DNA of 64,000 bases from NCBI GenBank assembly GCA_020831885.1, contig JAFIFU010000007.1, positions 52,311 through 116,310 of the forward strand, written 5' to 3'. This document shows positions 17,046 through 24,331 of the stretch, piece by piece. The stretch comes from Ectothiorhodospiraceae bacterium. Lineage in GTDB: Bacteria > Pseudomonadota > Gammaproteobacteria > Nitrococcales > Aquisalimonadaceae. A program made the position numbers and the translations under genes. Numbering within the stretch: the stretch's first letter is position 1; every line of letters starts with the position of its first letter. A model generated the notes under the pieces. That model made no database searches and was not told the DNA's origin. It worked only from the letters and a program-made list of their open reading frames with translations.

Positions 17046-18008
17046 TCACCGGGGCGCGCCGTCGGCCATTGGAGAAGAACCGTCTCCCCGGTCCGCGCAC
17101 ATGTCCTCCAGCAGGCGTTTCACCCATTGGCGGATGGCCGTGATCCGCGGATCATCCGCCCGTGCGTCCGGGTACACCAGGTGGAACGGATCACCGTCAA
17201 GCGATGGCCCGAAGGGCTGGATGAGCCGTCCACTGCGGAGTTCATCCATGATCAGCAGCCGGCTCATCAGGGCAATCCCCTGGCCGTCCAGCGCTGCGGA
17301 AATCGCCAGAGTCTCGTCCGACACATTCAGGCCGGTGGCTACGTCCAGCCCCGGAACCCGGGCGTGGCGCTGCCAGGTGGCCCATTCCATGGGGCCGCGA
17401 CCTGCCGGAGGCAGGCCGCAGTGGATCAATGTATGCCGGGGGAGATCGACCCGTCGTCTGAGCTTCAGCGCCGGGCTGCAAGCGGGGATGAACACGTTGT
17501 CGAACAGCTTTTCGGACGCCAGGCCGGGCCAGGGTCCGCGGCCGTAGCGAATGGCGACATCCGCCGTGACGCCGTCCAGGGTAACCGGCTCATGGGAGAC
17601 GTGGATTCTCAGGTCCAACTGCGGGTGGCTTTCCCGCAGGATGCAGACCCGGGGCAGTAGCCAGCGGGAGGCCACAGCCGGCGTGGTGGACACCGTCACC
17701 GTGTCTCTTGCCGCGGTTGATCTCAGGCGGTTGATCACCCCGGCGATCGCGTCGAAGGACTCGCCCAATACCACCATCAGCTCCCGGCCCTGGGAGGTCA
17801 GGATCAGCCGGCGCGGTTTCCGCAGGAACAGGGAGATACCCAAGGCCTCCTCCAGTTGACGGATCTGGTGGCTGATGGCCGTGGGGGTGACGGACAGCTC
17901 AAGGGCCGCACGCTTCGCGCTGGAGTGCCGCGCGGCTGCCTCGAATGCCCGCAGCGCCGGGAGCGAGGGCAGGCGACGTCTTCTTATAGCTGAATTCAGA
18001 TCATCCAT
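17046..18008 (-). CDS. LysR family regulator, GcvA-like
   Basis: 320 residues. The winged helix-turn-helix is at residues about 14-75 (LPALRAFEAAARHSSAKRAA, LSVTPTAISHQIRQLEEALG), followed by a periplasmic-binding-like effector domain with ISTTPAVA-like TVSTTPAVASRWLLPR at about 103-118. The LPSLPALRAFEAAARH start is typical of the GcvA/AmpR subgroup. The gene is divergent from the azoreductase gene across 101 bases. LysR proteins usually control the divergent neighbour and themselves, so azoreductase induction by an electrophile or quinone is the likely job. Confidence 0.9.
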   Translation of the reverse strand: MDDLNSAIRRRRLPSLPALRAFEAAARHSSAKRAALELSVTPTAISHQIRQLEEALGISLFLRKPRRLILTSQGRELMVVLGESFDAIAGVINRLRSTAARDTVTVSTTPAVASRWLLPRVCILRESHPQLDLRIHVSHEPVTLDGVTADVAIRYGRGPWPGLASEKLFDNVFIPACSPALKLRRRVDLPRHTLIHCGLPPAGRGPMEWATWQRHARVPGLDVATGLNVSDETLAISAALDGQGIALMSRLLIMDELRSGRLIQPFGPSLDGDPFHLVYPDARADDPRITAIRQWVKRLLEDMCADRGDGSSPMADGAPR

Positions 18009-18094
18009 AATGGAAAAGAATCATCGTTTGTACGCGATAAAGCATCCACCTAGATTGGCAAGCCTGTCAACGGACAGATGAATTCTGATCATCA
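17991..18094. promoter_or_regulatory. Duplicated sequence flanking the lysR/azoR intergenic region
   Basis: TGAATTCAGATCATCC (17991-18006, over the LysR start codon) and TGAATTCTGATCATCA (18079-18094, just upstream of the azoreductase ATG) match at 14 of 16 bases in direct orientation. They bracket the divergent promoter region. They could be LysR binding sites or a chance duplication. Confidence 0.35.
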
Positions 18095-18109
18095 ACTGGA
18101 GATGCTGCC

Positions 18110-18814
18110 ATGCGCCGTCTATTACACATCGATGCCAGCCCCCGCCCCGGCCGTTCCGGCGTCCACGAACACGGGTCCCACACCCGCCGCCTTACCCACC
18201 GGTTCGTCTCCCGGTGGCGGGCGGCGAGGCCTGGTGACGAGATTCGTTATCGGGATATCGGTGCGGCTCCGCCGCGACCGGTCAGCGGCCCATGGATCCA
18301 GGCCGCCTTCACTCCCGAGGACCGGCGTGAGCCGTGGATGGCGGAGGTGCTGTCCGAAAGCGACCTGTTGACCGACGAACTGGTGGCTGCCGACGTACTG
18401 GTGCTGGGGGTGCCCATGTACAACTTTGGCGTTCCCGCGCCGGTCAAGGCGTGGATCGACAATGTTGTCCGCCTTGACCGGACCGTGGCATACGATCCCG
18501 ACCGCCCGGAGGATCCGTACATCCCCCGGCTGGCGGATCGTCCGCGCTGGGCGGTCCTGCTATCCTCCCGCGGCGGATTCGGTTTCGATGAAGGCGGGGC
18601 GCTGGCGCACATGAATCATCTGGAGCCCAGCCTGCGTACGGTGCTGGGGTTCATGGGTATCACCCGGGTGCGGACCGTCGCCATCGAATACCAGGAGGCT
18701 GGTGGCGAGCTTCTGGCCGGGTCCATTCGCCGGGCGGAGGCGGAGGTGGACGGCCTGGTCCGGGAACTGCTGGCGGATGCCGTCGCCGTTTCCGATCCGT
18801 TGGCGACGGTGTGA
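18110..18814 (+). CDS. FMN-dependent NADH-azoreductase / flavodoxin-fold quinone reductase
   Basis: 234 residues. The N-terminus MRRLLHIDASPRPGRSG is the FMN-phosphate loop of the AzoR family. VLGVPMYNFGVPAPVKAWID (about residues 99-118) is its central signature, and LLSSRGGFGFDEGG is the later flavin loop. The enzymes are homodimeric cytosolic flavoproteins that reduce azo dyes, quinones and nitro compounds with NAD(P)H. The sequence is somewhat longer than E. coli AzoR (201 residues) because of an insert near residues 65-80. The divergent LysR gene is its probable regulator. The gene is convergent with nrdG, with 2 bases between stop codons. Confidence 0.88.
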   Translation: MRRLLHIDASPRPGRSGVHEHGSHTRRLTHRFVSRWRAARPGDEIRYRDIGAAPPRPVSGPWIQAAFTPEDRREPWMAEVLSESDLLTDELVAADVLVLGVPMYNFGVPAPVKAWIDNVVRLDRTVAYDPDRPEDPYIPRLADRPRWAVLLSSRGGFGFDEGGALAHMNHLEPSLRTVLGFMGITRVRTVAIEYQEAGGELLAGSIRRAEAEVDGLVRELLADAVAVSDPLATV

Positions 18815-18816
18815 AC

Positions 18817-19437
18817 TCACGCTTGCCGTTGGGCGCCTTCCGGTGGCGGGTTGCAGGTCTGGACGCGGATGGTCCCGACACCCAGGGCGCGGAGCCGTTG
18901 GATGATGGCCCCCAGGTGTTCGGCATCGATCACGGGCCGGTACCGGGTGATCCGCACTTCGTGGGGCACCTGGCTTTTCGCCACCAGCGCCGCGCTACGC
19001 CAGGCCGCCTCGCCGCTGCCGGGTACGCCCGTGACAGCCGCGTACCGGTCCGGTAGCGCCTTGATATCCAGACCCACCCAATCCACCAGCGGCAGCAGCC
19101 GGGCCAGCCGGCCGGGATAGATACCGGCGGTGTGCAGGCCCACGCGGAAGCCCAGCCTGCGTACGGCATTCAGGCCGGACGCCAGGGCGGCCTGGGCGGT
19201 GGGCTCCCCACCGGAGAAGACCACCGCGTCCAGCAGCCCCTGCCGGCGCTCCAGGAAACGGTGTATCCGCTCCCACGCGATGGCCCCCTGGCGGCGGGCG
19301 GGCAGCAGTTCCGGGTTGTGGCAGTAGTGGCAGCGCCAGGGACAGCCTTGCAGGAACACCACGGCGGCCAGTTCCCCCGGATAGTCGATGGTGGTGAGGG
19401 GCGTGATGCCCCCCACGCGCAGCGCTTCAGCGTTCAT
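18817..19437 (-). CDS. nrdG: Anaerobic ribonucleoside-triphosphate reductase activating protein
   Basis: 206 residues. The radical-SAM cluster motif GCPWRCHYCHNPELLP (about residues 31-46, C-x3-C-x2-C) binds the 4Fe-4S cluster, and FSGGEPTAQ is the SAM-binding GGE motif. NrdG cleaves S-adenosylmethionine and installs the glycyl radical on NrdD without oxygen. The start codon overlaps the small glycyl-radical ORF by 11 bases, so the three genes are translated as one unit. This is the longer NrdG type (pyruvate-formate-lyase-activase-like, about 200-240 residues), not the E. coli 154-residue type. Confidence 0.92.
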   Translation of the reverse strand: MNAEALRVGGITPLTTIDYPGELAAVVFLQGCPWRCHYCHNPELLPARRQGAIAWERIHRFLERRQGLLDAVVFSGGEPTAQAALASGLNAVRRLGFRVGLHTAGIYPGRLARLLPLVDWVGLDIKALPDRYAAVTGVPGSGEAAWRSAALVAKSQVPHEVRITRYRPVIDAEHLGAIIQRLRALGVGTIRVQTCNPPPEGAQRQA

Positions 19438-19585
19438 TGGGCTCCCGGAAGAAACGTCGCTCGCGGTGTTCCGACTGCTTGCCCGGGTTCCAACTGGCCA
19501 CCGGGCGGTGGTAGCCCATGACCCGGGTCCAGACCTCGCAGCGGGTGCGTTCTTCAGGGGTGAGTCGCGGTTGCGTGTTCGTCAT
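19427..19585 (-). CDS. Separate glycyl-radical C-terminal segment of NrdD
   Basis: A 52-residue ORF with AAAGGAG 7 bases before its ATG. It contains RTRCEVWTRVMGYHRPV and NPGKQSEHRERRFF. These match the extreme C-terminus of class III NrdD proteins, in which the Gly of R-V-x-G-Y carries the catalytic radical (here Gly24). The main nrdD ORF ends without such a motif. This ORF overlaps the nrdD 3' end by 32 bases in the +1 frame and the nrdG start by 11 bases. Either it is a separate subunit, like a GrcA-type radical domain, or it is joined to NrdD by frameshifting at the CCC-TGA end of nrdD. Confidence 0.82.
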   Translation of the reverse strand: MTNTQPRLTPEERTRCEVWTRVMGYHRPVASWNPGKQSEHRERRFFREPNER

Positions 19586-21332
19586 GGTTGCTCTCCTTTC
19601 GCTTGTTGACCATCAGGACTTCGTCACAGCGGGGGCAGAATTCGTGTTCCCCACTGAGATACCCGTGGATCGGACAGATCGAGAATGTGGGTGTGATGGT
19701 GATGTAGGGCAGGCGGAAACGCTCCAGCGCACGCCGCACCAACCGCCGGCAAGCGTCGGTGCTGGAGATGCGTTCCCCCATGTACAGGTGCAGCACCGTG
19801 CCTCCGGTGTAGCGGGTCTGCAGGGCTTCCTGGCATTCCAGGGCCTCGAAGGGGTCGTCCGTATAGCCCGCCGGGAGCTGTGAGGAATTGGTGTAATAGG
19901 GCCGTTCCGGCGTGCCGGCCTGAAGGATGTCCGGAAACCGCCTGCGATCCTCCCGGGCGAACCGGTAAGTGGTCCCTTCCGCGGGAGTGGCTTCCAGGTT
20001 GTACAAATGGCCGGTGCTCTCCTGGAACCCGGTCATCCGTTGGCGCACATGATCCAGCAGGCGGATGGCCAGGGCTTTGCCCTCGTCCGTGGTGATGTCC
20101 TGGCGGTCGGCGCTGAAGTTGCGGATCATCTCGTTGATGCCGTTCACCCCCAGGGTGGAGAAGTGGTTGCGCAGCGTCCCCAGGTAGCGCCTCGTGTAGG
20201 GGAACAGGCCCTGGTCCATCAACTCCTGAATCACGGCGCGCTTGCGTTCCAGGCTGTCCCGCCCCAGCTCCAGCAGTGCGTCCAGGCGTTGGAACAGGCC
20301 GGTCTCGTTGCCCCGGTACAGATAGCCCAGGCGCGCGCAGTTGATGGTGACCACGCCCAGGGACCCGGTCTGCTCGGCGCTGCCGAACAGACCGTTGCCG
20401 CGCTTGAGCAACTCCCGGAGGTCCAGTTGCAGGCGGCAGCACATGCTGCGCACCATATGCGGTTCCAGATCGGAATTGACGAAGTTCTGGAAGTAGGGCA
20501 GGCCATACTTGGCCGTCATGGCGAACAGCCGTTCGGCGTTCTCGCTGTGCCAGGGGAAATCCGGCGTGATGTTGTAGGTGGGGATGGGGAAGGTGAACAC
20601 CCGGCCCCGGGCATCGCCCGCCGTCATCACCTCGATGTAGGCGCGGTTGATCAGGTCCATCTCCGCCTGGAGCTCGCCGTAGCTGAAGGACATCTCCTGC
20701 CCGCCGATCACCGGTATCTGGCCCCGCAGATCCTCGGGGCAGGTCCAGTCGAAGGTGAGATTGGTGAACGGCGTCTGCGTGCCCCATCGCGACGGCACGT
20801 TCAGGTTGTAGATCAGTTCCTGAATGCACTGCCGGACCTGGGCGTAGCTCATTGAATCCTTGCGTACGAACGGCGCCAGATAGGTGTCGAAGGAACTGAA
20901 CGCCTGGGCCCCGGCCCACTCGTTCTGCAGGGTGCCGAGGAAGTTCACGATCTGCCCGACGGCGGATGACAGGTGCCGGGGCGGATCTGCCTCCACCTTC
21001 CCGGGTACCCCGTTCAGCCCCTCGTGCAGCAGGGCGCGCAGCGACCAGCCGGCGCAGTAGCCGGACAGCATGTCCAGGTCATGGATGTGGATATCGCCGT
21101 CACGATGGGCCTGACCCACGGCCTCCGGATACACATGGTTGAGCCAGTAGTTCGCCACCATCTTGCCGGCGGTGTTGAGAATCAGCCCGCCCAGGGAGTA
21201 CCCCTGGTTGGCGTTGGCGTTCACCCGCCAGTCCTGCCGTTGCAGGTATTCGTTGATGGCGCTGACGACGTCCACCTGCCGGCCGGTCTGCCGGGGCGCG
21301 TCGTCGTCGTGTTGCGTGGCTTGAACGGTCAT
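19554..21332 (-). CDS. nrdD: Anaerobic (class III) ribonucleoside-triphosphate reductase, large part
   Basis: 592 residues. It reduces ribonucleotides to deoxyribonucleotides without oxygen. The catalytic barrel is recognisable by HRDGDIHIHDLDMLSGYCAG (about residues 76-95), VPSRWGTQTPFTNLTFDW, MCCRLQLDL (the catalytic Cys region) and LGVNGINEMIRNF. A zinc-site segment, CPIHGYLSGEHEFCPRC, is near the end. No N-terminal ATP-cone is seen, as the protein starts almost directly at the barrel. The C-terminal R-V-x-G-Y glycyl-radical motif is missing and lies instead in the overlapping small ORF. A GGAAGGG ribosome site precedes the ATG. Expression is under a cobalamin riboswitch and NrdR boxes. 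Confidence 0.93.
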   Translation of the reverse strand: MTVQATQHDDDAPRQTGRQVDVVSAINEYLQRQDWRVNANANQGYSLGGLILNTAGKMVANYWLNHVYPEAVGQAHRDGDIHIHDLDMLSGYCAGWSLRALLHEGLNGVPGKVEADPPRHLSSAVGQIVNFLGTLQNEWAGAQAFSSFDTYLAPFVRKDSMSYAQVRQCIQELIYNLNVPSRWGTQTPFTNLTFDWTCPEDLRGQIPVIGGQEMSFSYGELQAEMDLINRAYIEVMTAGDARGRVFTFPIPTYNITPDFPWHSENAERLFAMTAKYGLPYFQNFVNSDLEPHMVRSMCCRLQLDLRELLKRGNGLFGSAEQTGSLGVVTINCARLGYLYRGNETGLFQRLDALLELGRDSLERKRAVIQELMDQGLFPYTRRYLGTLRNHFSTLGVNGINEMIRNFSADRQDITTDEGKALAIRLLDHVRQRMTGFQESTGHLYNLEATPAEGTTYRFAREDRRRFPDILQAGTPERPYYTNSSQLPAGYTDDPFEALECQEALQTRYTGGTVLHLYMGERISSTDACRRLVRRALERFRLPYITITPTFSICPIHGYLSGEHEFCPRCDEVLMVNKRKESNHDEHATATHP

Positions 21333-21465
21333 GGATCCATCCCTTCCGTGCGTTGTGGTCGCGGGCGAGCCATGGGCGCGGACAGGGAGGCGCCGTCCTG
21401 CCGGGGCGGCGGACGGTTCTCCCGGGCCCTTGACGCGAAGGCTCCGGAACGCCGCGGCTGCGGCG
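21333..21465 (-). other. nrdD leader between riboswitch aptamer and start codon
   Basis: This GC-rich 133-base stretch carries the nrdD ribosome site GGAAGGG (21341-21347). It must include the riboswitch expression platform. There is no terminator-like T-tract, so translational control is more likely. The ribosome site could compete with the aptamer P1 strand GGAAGGC for the same CCTTCC sequence, which is an inference. Confidence 0.45.
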
Positions 21466-21659
21466 GCCTTCCTCAGGTATTCGGACTCGGGGGCACGCTC
21501 GTCATGAGCACCTCAGGCCGCGGCTTCCCGTCCGATACGGACAGTGCCTGGTGTCGGACACCGGGCGGCCCTTGTTCCCCCTCACCGCTGCGCGACAGTT
21601 CCGGATTCGCACCGGATTCCCTGTTTGAACACACTACATTTAGTGGTTTCGTGGAAGGC
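21466..21659 (-). ncRNA. Cobalamin (adenosylcobalamin) riboswitch
   Basis: On the minus strand the conserved core GGGAATCCGGTGCGAATCCG runs on into GAACTGTCGCGCAGCGGTGA (about 21621 down to 21582). The B12-box-like GAGTCCGAATACCTG is at 21488-21474. Closing stem P1 is GCCTTCC (21659-21653) with GGAAGGC (21472-21466). These are the hallmarks of the cobalamin riboswitch class, here upstream of nrdD. Ligand binding normally shuts off the downstream gene. A B12-independent reductase under such control suggests that a B12-dependent class II reductase exists elsewhere in the genome (inference). Confidence 0.92.
21631..21646. promoter_or_regulatory. NrdR box 1
   Basis: ACACTACATTTAGTGG matches the NrdR consensus ACACTATATATAGTGT at 13 of 16 positions. 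It lies 31 bases (three helical turns) from box 2, the spacing known for NrdR tetramer binding. In the transcript the same palindrome can form a hairpin inside the riboswitch aptamer. Confidence 0.8.
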
Positions 21660-21661
21660 AA

Positions 21662-21677
21662 AAACAATATATGCGGG
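21662..21677. promoter_or_regulatory. NrdR box 2, overlapping the nrdD -10 element
   Basis: AAACAATATATGCGGG fits the NrdR consensus at 10 of 16 positions and is centred on the AT-rich core. It covers the nrdD -10 hexamer, so bound NrdR would block RNA polymerase. It starts exactly 31 bases from box 1. Confidence 0.65.
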
Positions 21678-21694
21678 TTTGGCAGGCTTCACAA
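21666..21694 (-). promoter_or_regulatory. Sigma-70 promoter of the nrdD operon
   Basis: The minus strand has TTGTGA (21694-21689), a 17-base spacer and TATATT (21671-21666). The predicted start, about 21659, coincides with the first base of riboswitch stem P1. This supports both calls. Confidence 0.7.
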
Positions 21695-21780
21695 GAGATC
21701 AAGGCCTGCGACTTGTTGCATGCTCCCGGGGCTCTGAAAGCGTGACGTCCCGTGGCTTGCCGGCGGCCACGTGAGTACTG

Positions 21781-21795
21781 CAGTGCTTCCTTTAC
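21781..21795 (-). repeat. Dispersed short palindromic repeat, partial copy 4
   Basis: CAGTGCTTCCTTTAC is the reverse complement of the outer end of the repeat family. It is followed by GGAGGTAAAG, which pairs with CTTTAC to give a small local hairpin. It lies upstream of the RAM-domain gene. Confidence 0.5.
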
Positions 21796-21916
21796 GGAGG
21801 TAAAGGCTGGTATCGGTGGGGCGGGACACTGGTATGCTTTGGTATCGGGTCCAACTGAGTCAGGCGCCCGGGCCTGTGCCGTGCCGGGCAACACTTCCGG
21901 GAAAGGGGGACATGCC

Positions 21917-22192
21917 ATGGTGACCGCTATCGTGCTCATGACCGTGGATGGCAAGCGCGTCAATCAGATCGCCGAGACGCTGGCCGGCATCCAGGGGATT
22001 TCCGAATGCTACTCCGTGGGTGGCAGCTATGACCTGGTGGCCATTATCCGGGTCCCGCACAACGCGGATCTCGCCACCCTGGTCACCGAGCACATCGCAC
22101 CGCTGGACGGGGTTCTGTCCACCGAAACCCTGCTGGCCTTCAAGGCGCACTCGAAGCACGATCTCGAGGCCATGTTCGCGGTGGGCCTGTAG
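21917..22192 (+). CDS. Stand-alone Lrp/AsnC ligand-binding (RAM) domain protein
   Basis: 91 residues from MVTAIVLMTVDGKRVNQIAE, with a GGGGGA ribosome site. The whole protein is one AsnC_trans_reg/RAM domain (IQGISECYSVGGSYDLVAII, then HIAPLDGVLSTETLLAF) with no DNA-binding domain. Such small proteins form octameric or decameric rings that bind amino acids or other small molecules. They may modulate full-length Lrp proteins, or have an enzyme-like or signalling role. The gene is upstream of phbB but separated by a palindromic repeat. The in-frame start at 21752 lacks support. Confidence 0.85.
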   Translation: MVTAIVLMTVDGKRVNQIAETLAGIQGISECYSVGGSYDLVAIIRVPHNADLATLVTEHIAPLDGVLSTETLLAFKAHSKHDLEAMFAVGL

Positions 22193-22241
22193 GGAAGCGC
22201 TGCAAAGCCAGAGCGCCATGGGAATAGCTCAGTGCTTCCTT
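22191..22241. repeat. Dispersed palindromic repeat, full-length copy 5 (51 bp, terminal inverted repeats)
   Basis: The left end AGGGAAGCGCTG (22191-22202) and the right end CAGTGCTTCCTT (22230-22241) are inverted repeats matching at 10 of 12 positions. Between them lies CCATGGGAATAGCT. This is the most complete copy and looks like a MITE-sized unit. It begins inside the TAG stop codon of the preceding gene. Confidence 0.72.
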
Positions 22242-22268
22242 AACGCACAGTGATCGGGGAGTGGAACC

Positions 22269-22991
22269 ATGGAACGTGTGGCACTGATAACCGGCGGCAC
22301 CCGTGGCATCGGGGCTGCCATCGCGCGAGATCTTGCCGGCGTCGGCTACCGCGTCGCGGTCACTTACCACGGCAACGACCAGGCTGCCGCAACCTTCGAG
22401 GCGGATACGGGAATCCGTGTTTTCAAGTGGGATGTGGGAGATTTTCAGGCGTGCCAGGACGGCGTCGCGGGGGTGGTGAAAGCCCTTGGCCCGGTGGATG
22501 TGCTGGTGAACAATGCCGGTATCACCCGGGATGTCACCCTGCACCGGATGGACCCGGCCCAGTGGGACGACGTCATCCGTACCAATTTGACATCCGCCTT
22601 CAATATGACGCGGCAGGTGATCGGTGGCATGCGCGAGCGCGGATTCGGCCGTATCGTGCAGGTGGCTTCGGTCAACGGACAGAAGGGGCAGGTGGGACAG
22701 GCCAACTATGCCGCCTCCAAGTCCGGTCTGCTGGGGTTCACCCGCTCCGTGGCCCTGGAGAACGCGGGCAAGGGCATCACCGTGAACGCGGTGGCGCCGG
22801 GCTATACAGCCACCGATATGGTGGCCGCCGTTTCGGACGAGATTCTGAAGAAGATCATTGCGCAGATTCCGGTGGGCCGTCTGGGGGAGGTGGAGGAGAT
22901 CGCCCATGCGGTTCGCTACCTGGTGAGTGACGAGGCGGCTTTCGTCACCGGCGCCACCCTGACCATCAACGGCGGGCAGTATATGGTTTAG
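22269..22991 (+). CDS. phbB: Acetoacetyl-CoA reductase (short-chain dehydrogenase)
   Basis: 240 residues. The NADP-binding TGGTRGIGAAIARDL is at residues about 8-22, NNAGITRD at about 83-90, and the catalytic Ser and Tyr-x3-Lys are in QVASVNGQKGQVGQANYAAS followed by KSGL. The C-terminus NGGQYMV is characteristic of PhaB/PhbB. The enzyme reduces acetoacetyl-CoA to (R)-3-hydroxybutyryl-CoA for polyhydroxybutyrate synthesis. No phaA or phaC is adjacent, and FabG-like alternatives cannot be excluded, but the whole-length match favours PhbB. The stop codon overlaps a repeat fragment, and an acyl-CoA dehydrogenase follows. Confidence 0.9.
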   Translation: MERVALITGGTRGIGAAIARDLAGVGYRVAVTYHGNDQAAATFEADTGIRVFKWDVGDFQACQDGVAGVVKALGPVDVLVNNAGITRDVTLHRMDPAQWDDVIRTNLTSAFNMTRQVIGGMRERGFGRIVQVASVNGQKGQVGQANYAASKSGLLGFTRSVALENAGKGITVNAVAPGYTATDMVAAVSDEILKKIIAQIPVGRLGEVEEIAHAVRYLVSDEAAFVTGATLTINGGQYMV

Positions 22992-23001
22992 CGAAGCGCT
23001 G
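22990..23001 (+). repeat. Dispersed short palindromic repeat, partial copy 6
   Basis: AGCGAAGCGCTG is the outer end of the repeat with one change. It begins inside the phbB stop codon. No internal part of the repeat follows. Confidence 0.4.
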
Positions 23002-23043
23002 TCCTGGTGAGAATCGACAAAGAAGGAAAAGAAGGATACGAGA

Positions 23044-24213
23044 ATGCTGAAACAGCGCTTCGCCGTGTTCGACGCGCCCGCCCGGGATTTCCTGGAGACG
23101 GTGCGTGCATTCCGGCACTCCGTGGTTCAGCCCCGGGCAGCGGCCTGGGAGGCAGCACGCCAGGTGCCCGTGGAAGCCCTGCGGGAGGCGGCCGATCTGG
23201 GCCTGTTGGGTGTGGAGACCCCCATCGCCCAGGGCGGTCTCGGGCAGGGATTTCGCGTCAAGCTGGCCATGGCGGAGGAACTGGCCCGGGGGGACATGGC
23301 GTTTGCCTTCTCGCTGGTGAACACCCAGAACGTGGCCGCGCGCCTGGCCGCAAGTCCGGTGCCCAGTCATCGGGACGTGTATGCGCCGGCCTTGCTGCGT
23401 GGCGAGCTGTTCGGCGCCACGGCCCTGACCGAGCCCCATGCGGGCAGCGATTTCTCCGCCATTGCCACCCGTGCCCGGCGCGTGGAGGGTGGCTGGGTGC
23501 TGAACGGCGAGAAGGCCTGGATTACCAATGCCGCGGTGGCCGACCTGTTCATGCTCTATGCGCAGACCGATCCGGAGGCAGGTTGGCGTGGAATCGCAGG
23601 CTTTCTGGTGGATGCGCGGCGGCCGGGCTTCCAGCGGGGTGAACCCTATGCTCTGATGGGTGGGCATGCCATCGGTGCCGGCGGTTTTCGCCTACGTGAC
23701 TATTTCCTTCCCGAGGAGGATGCCCTGTCCGCGCCCGGCGAAGGGTTCAAGCTTGCGCTCAACCTGGTGAACGGTGCCCGCGTCTATGTGGCGGCCATGT
23801 GCGCCGGTATGCTGGCCAGCAGCCTGGAAACCGCGCTGGACTACGGTGCTGAGCGCAAGACCTTCGGGCGGCCGGTGATCCGTCACCAGGGTTTGAATTG
23901 GGCACTGGGTGATGTGGCCAATGACCTGGAGGCCCTGCGTGGCCTGTTCTGGCCCGCTGGCGAGCGGATCGAGCGTGGCGACGACCCGGTCATGGCCGCG
24001 GCGCACGCGAAAAAGTTCGCCGGGCGGGTGACCGTTCCCGGCATCACCGCCTGCATTCAGGCCATGGGTGCGGCGGGTCTGCGCGAGGACTATCCGCTGG
24101 GTCGGCACCTGGCCTGTGCCAAGATCGCCGGTTACACCGACGGCAGCACGGAGATGATGAACGAGCGCATCGGCTCGACCCTGTTGCGGGATTACGGTGG
24201 CGATCCGTCCTGA
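23044..24213 (+). CDS. Acyl-CoA dehydrogenase family protein
   Basis: 389 residues. The N-terminal helical domain (residues 1-110) is followed by the middle barrel with GATALTEPHAGSDFSA (about residues 124-139) and NGEKAWITNA (about 158-167). The C-terminal helical domain has GAERKTFGRPVIRHQGLNWA for flavin contacts and ends with IAGYTDGSTEMMNERIGSTL. The usual catalytic Glu region is replaced by YTDGSTEMMNE, so the base should be checked. The enzyme would form a trans-2-enoyl-CoA with FAD, feeding electrons to ETF. It is co-oriented with phbB and probably in its operon. Confidence 0.88.
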   Translation: MLKQRFAVFDAPARDFLETVRAFRHSVVQPRAAAWEAARQVPVEALREAADLGLLGVETPIAQGGLGQGFRVKLAMAEELARGDMAFAFSLVNTQNVAARLAASPVPSHRDVYAPALLRGELFGATALTEPHAGSDFSAIATRARRVEGGWVLNGEKAWITNAAVADLFMLYAQTDPEAGWRGIAGFLVDARRPGFQRGEPYALMGGHAIGAGGFRLRDYFLPEEDALSAPGEGFKLALNLVNGARVYVAAMCAGMLASSLETALDYGAERKTFGRPVIRHQGLNWALGDVANDLEALRGLFWPAGERIERGDDPVMAAAHAKKFAGRVTVPGITACIQAMGAAGLREDYPLGRHLACAKIAGYTDGSTEMMNERIGSTLLRDYGGDPS

Positions 24214-24225
24214 GGGAAGCGCTGA
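24213..24225 (+). repeat. Dispersed short palindromic repeat, partial copy 7
   Basis: AGGGAAGCGCTGA is an exact match to the outer 13 bases of the family. It starts at the last base of the acyl-CoA dehydrogenase stop codon. Confidence 0.5.
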
Positions 24226-24331
24226 AAGGTGAGCGGCGGTCCCGGCTTGCTCTCGGCCGTTCGCCACAGGCAGCGGGGACGCGCCCATGAGGGGCGCGCC
24301 CGGCTGCCCGCCCAACAGGAAACGATCCTGT

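Noticed and set aside
21333..21916. A coding gene in the nrdD upstream gap on the plus strand
   Set aside because: Plus-strand frames there overlap the riboswitch core and encode Cys/Arg-rich peptides with no family match.
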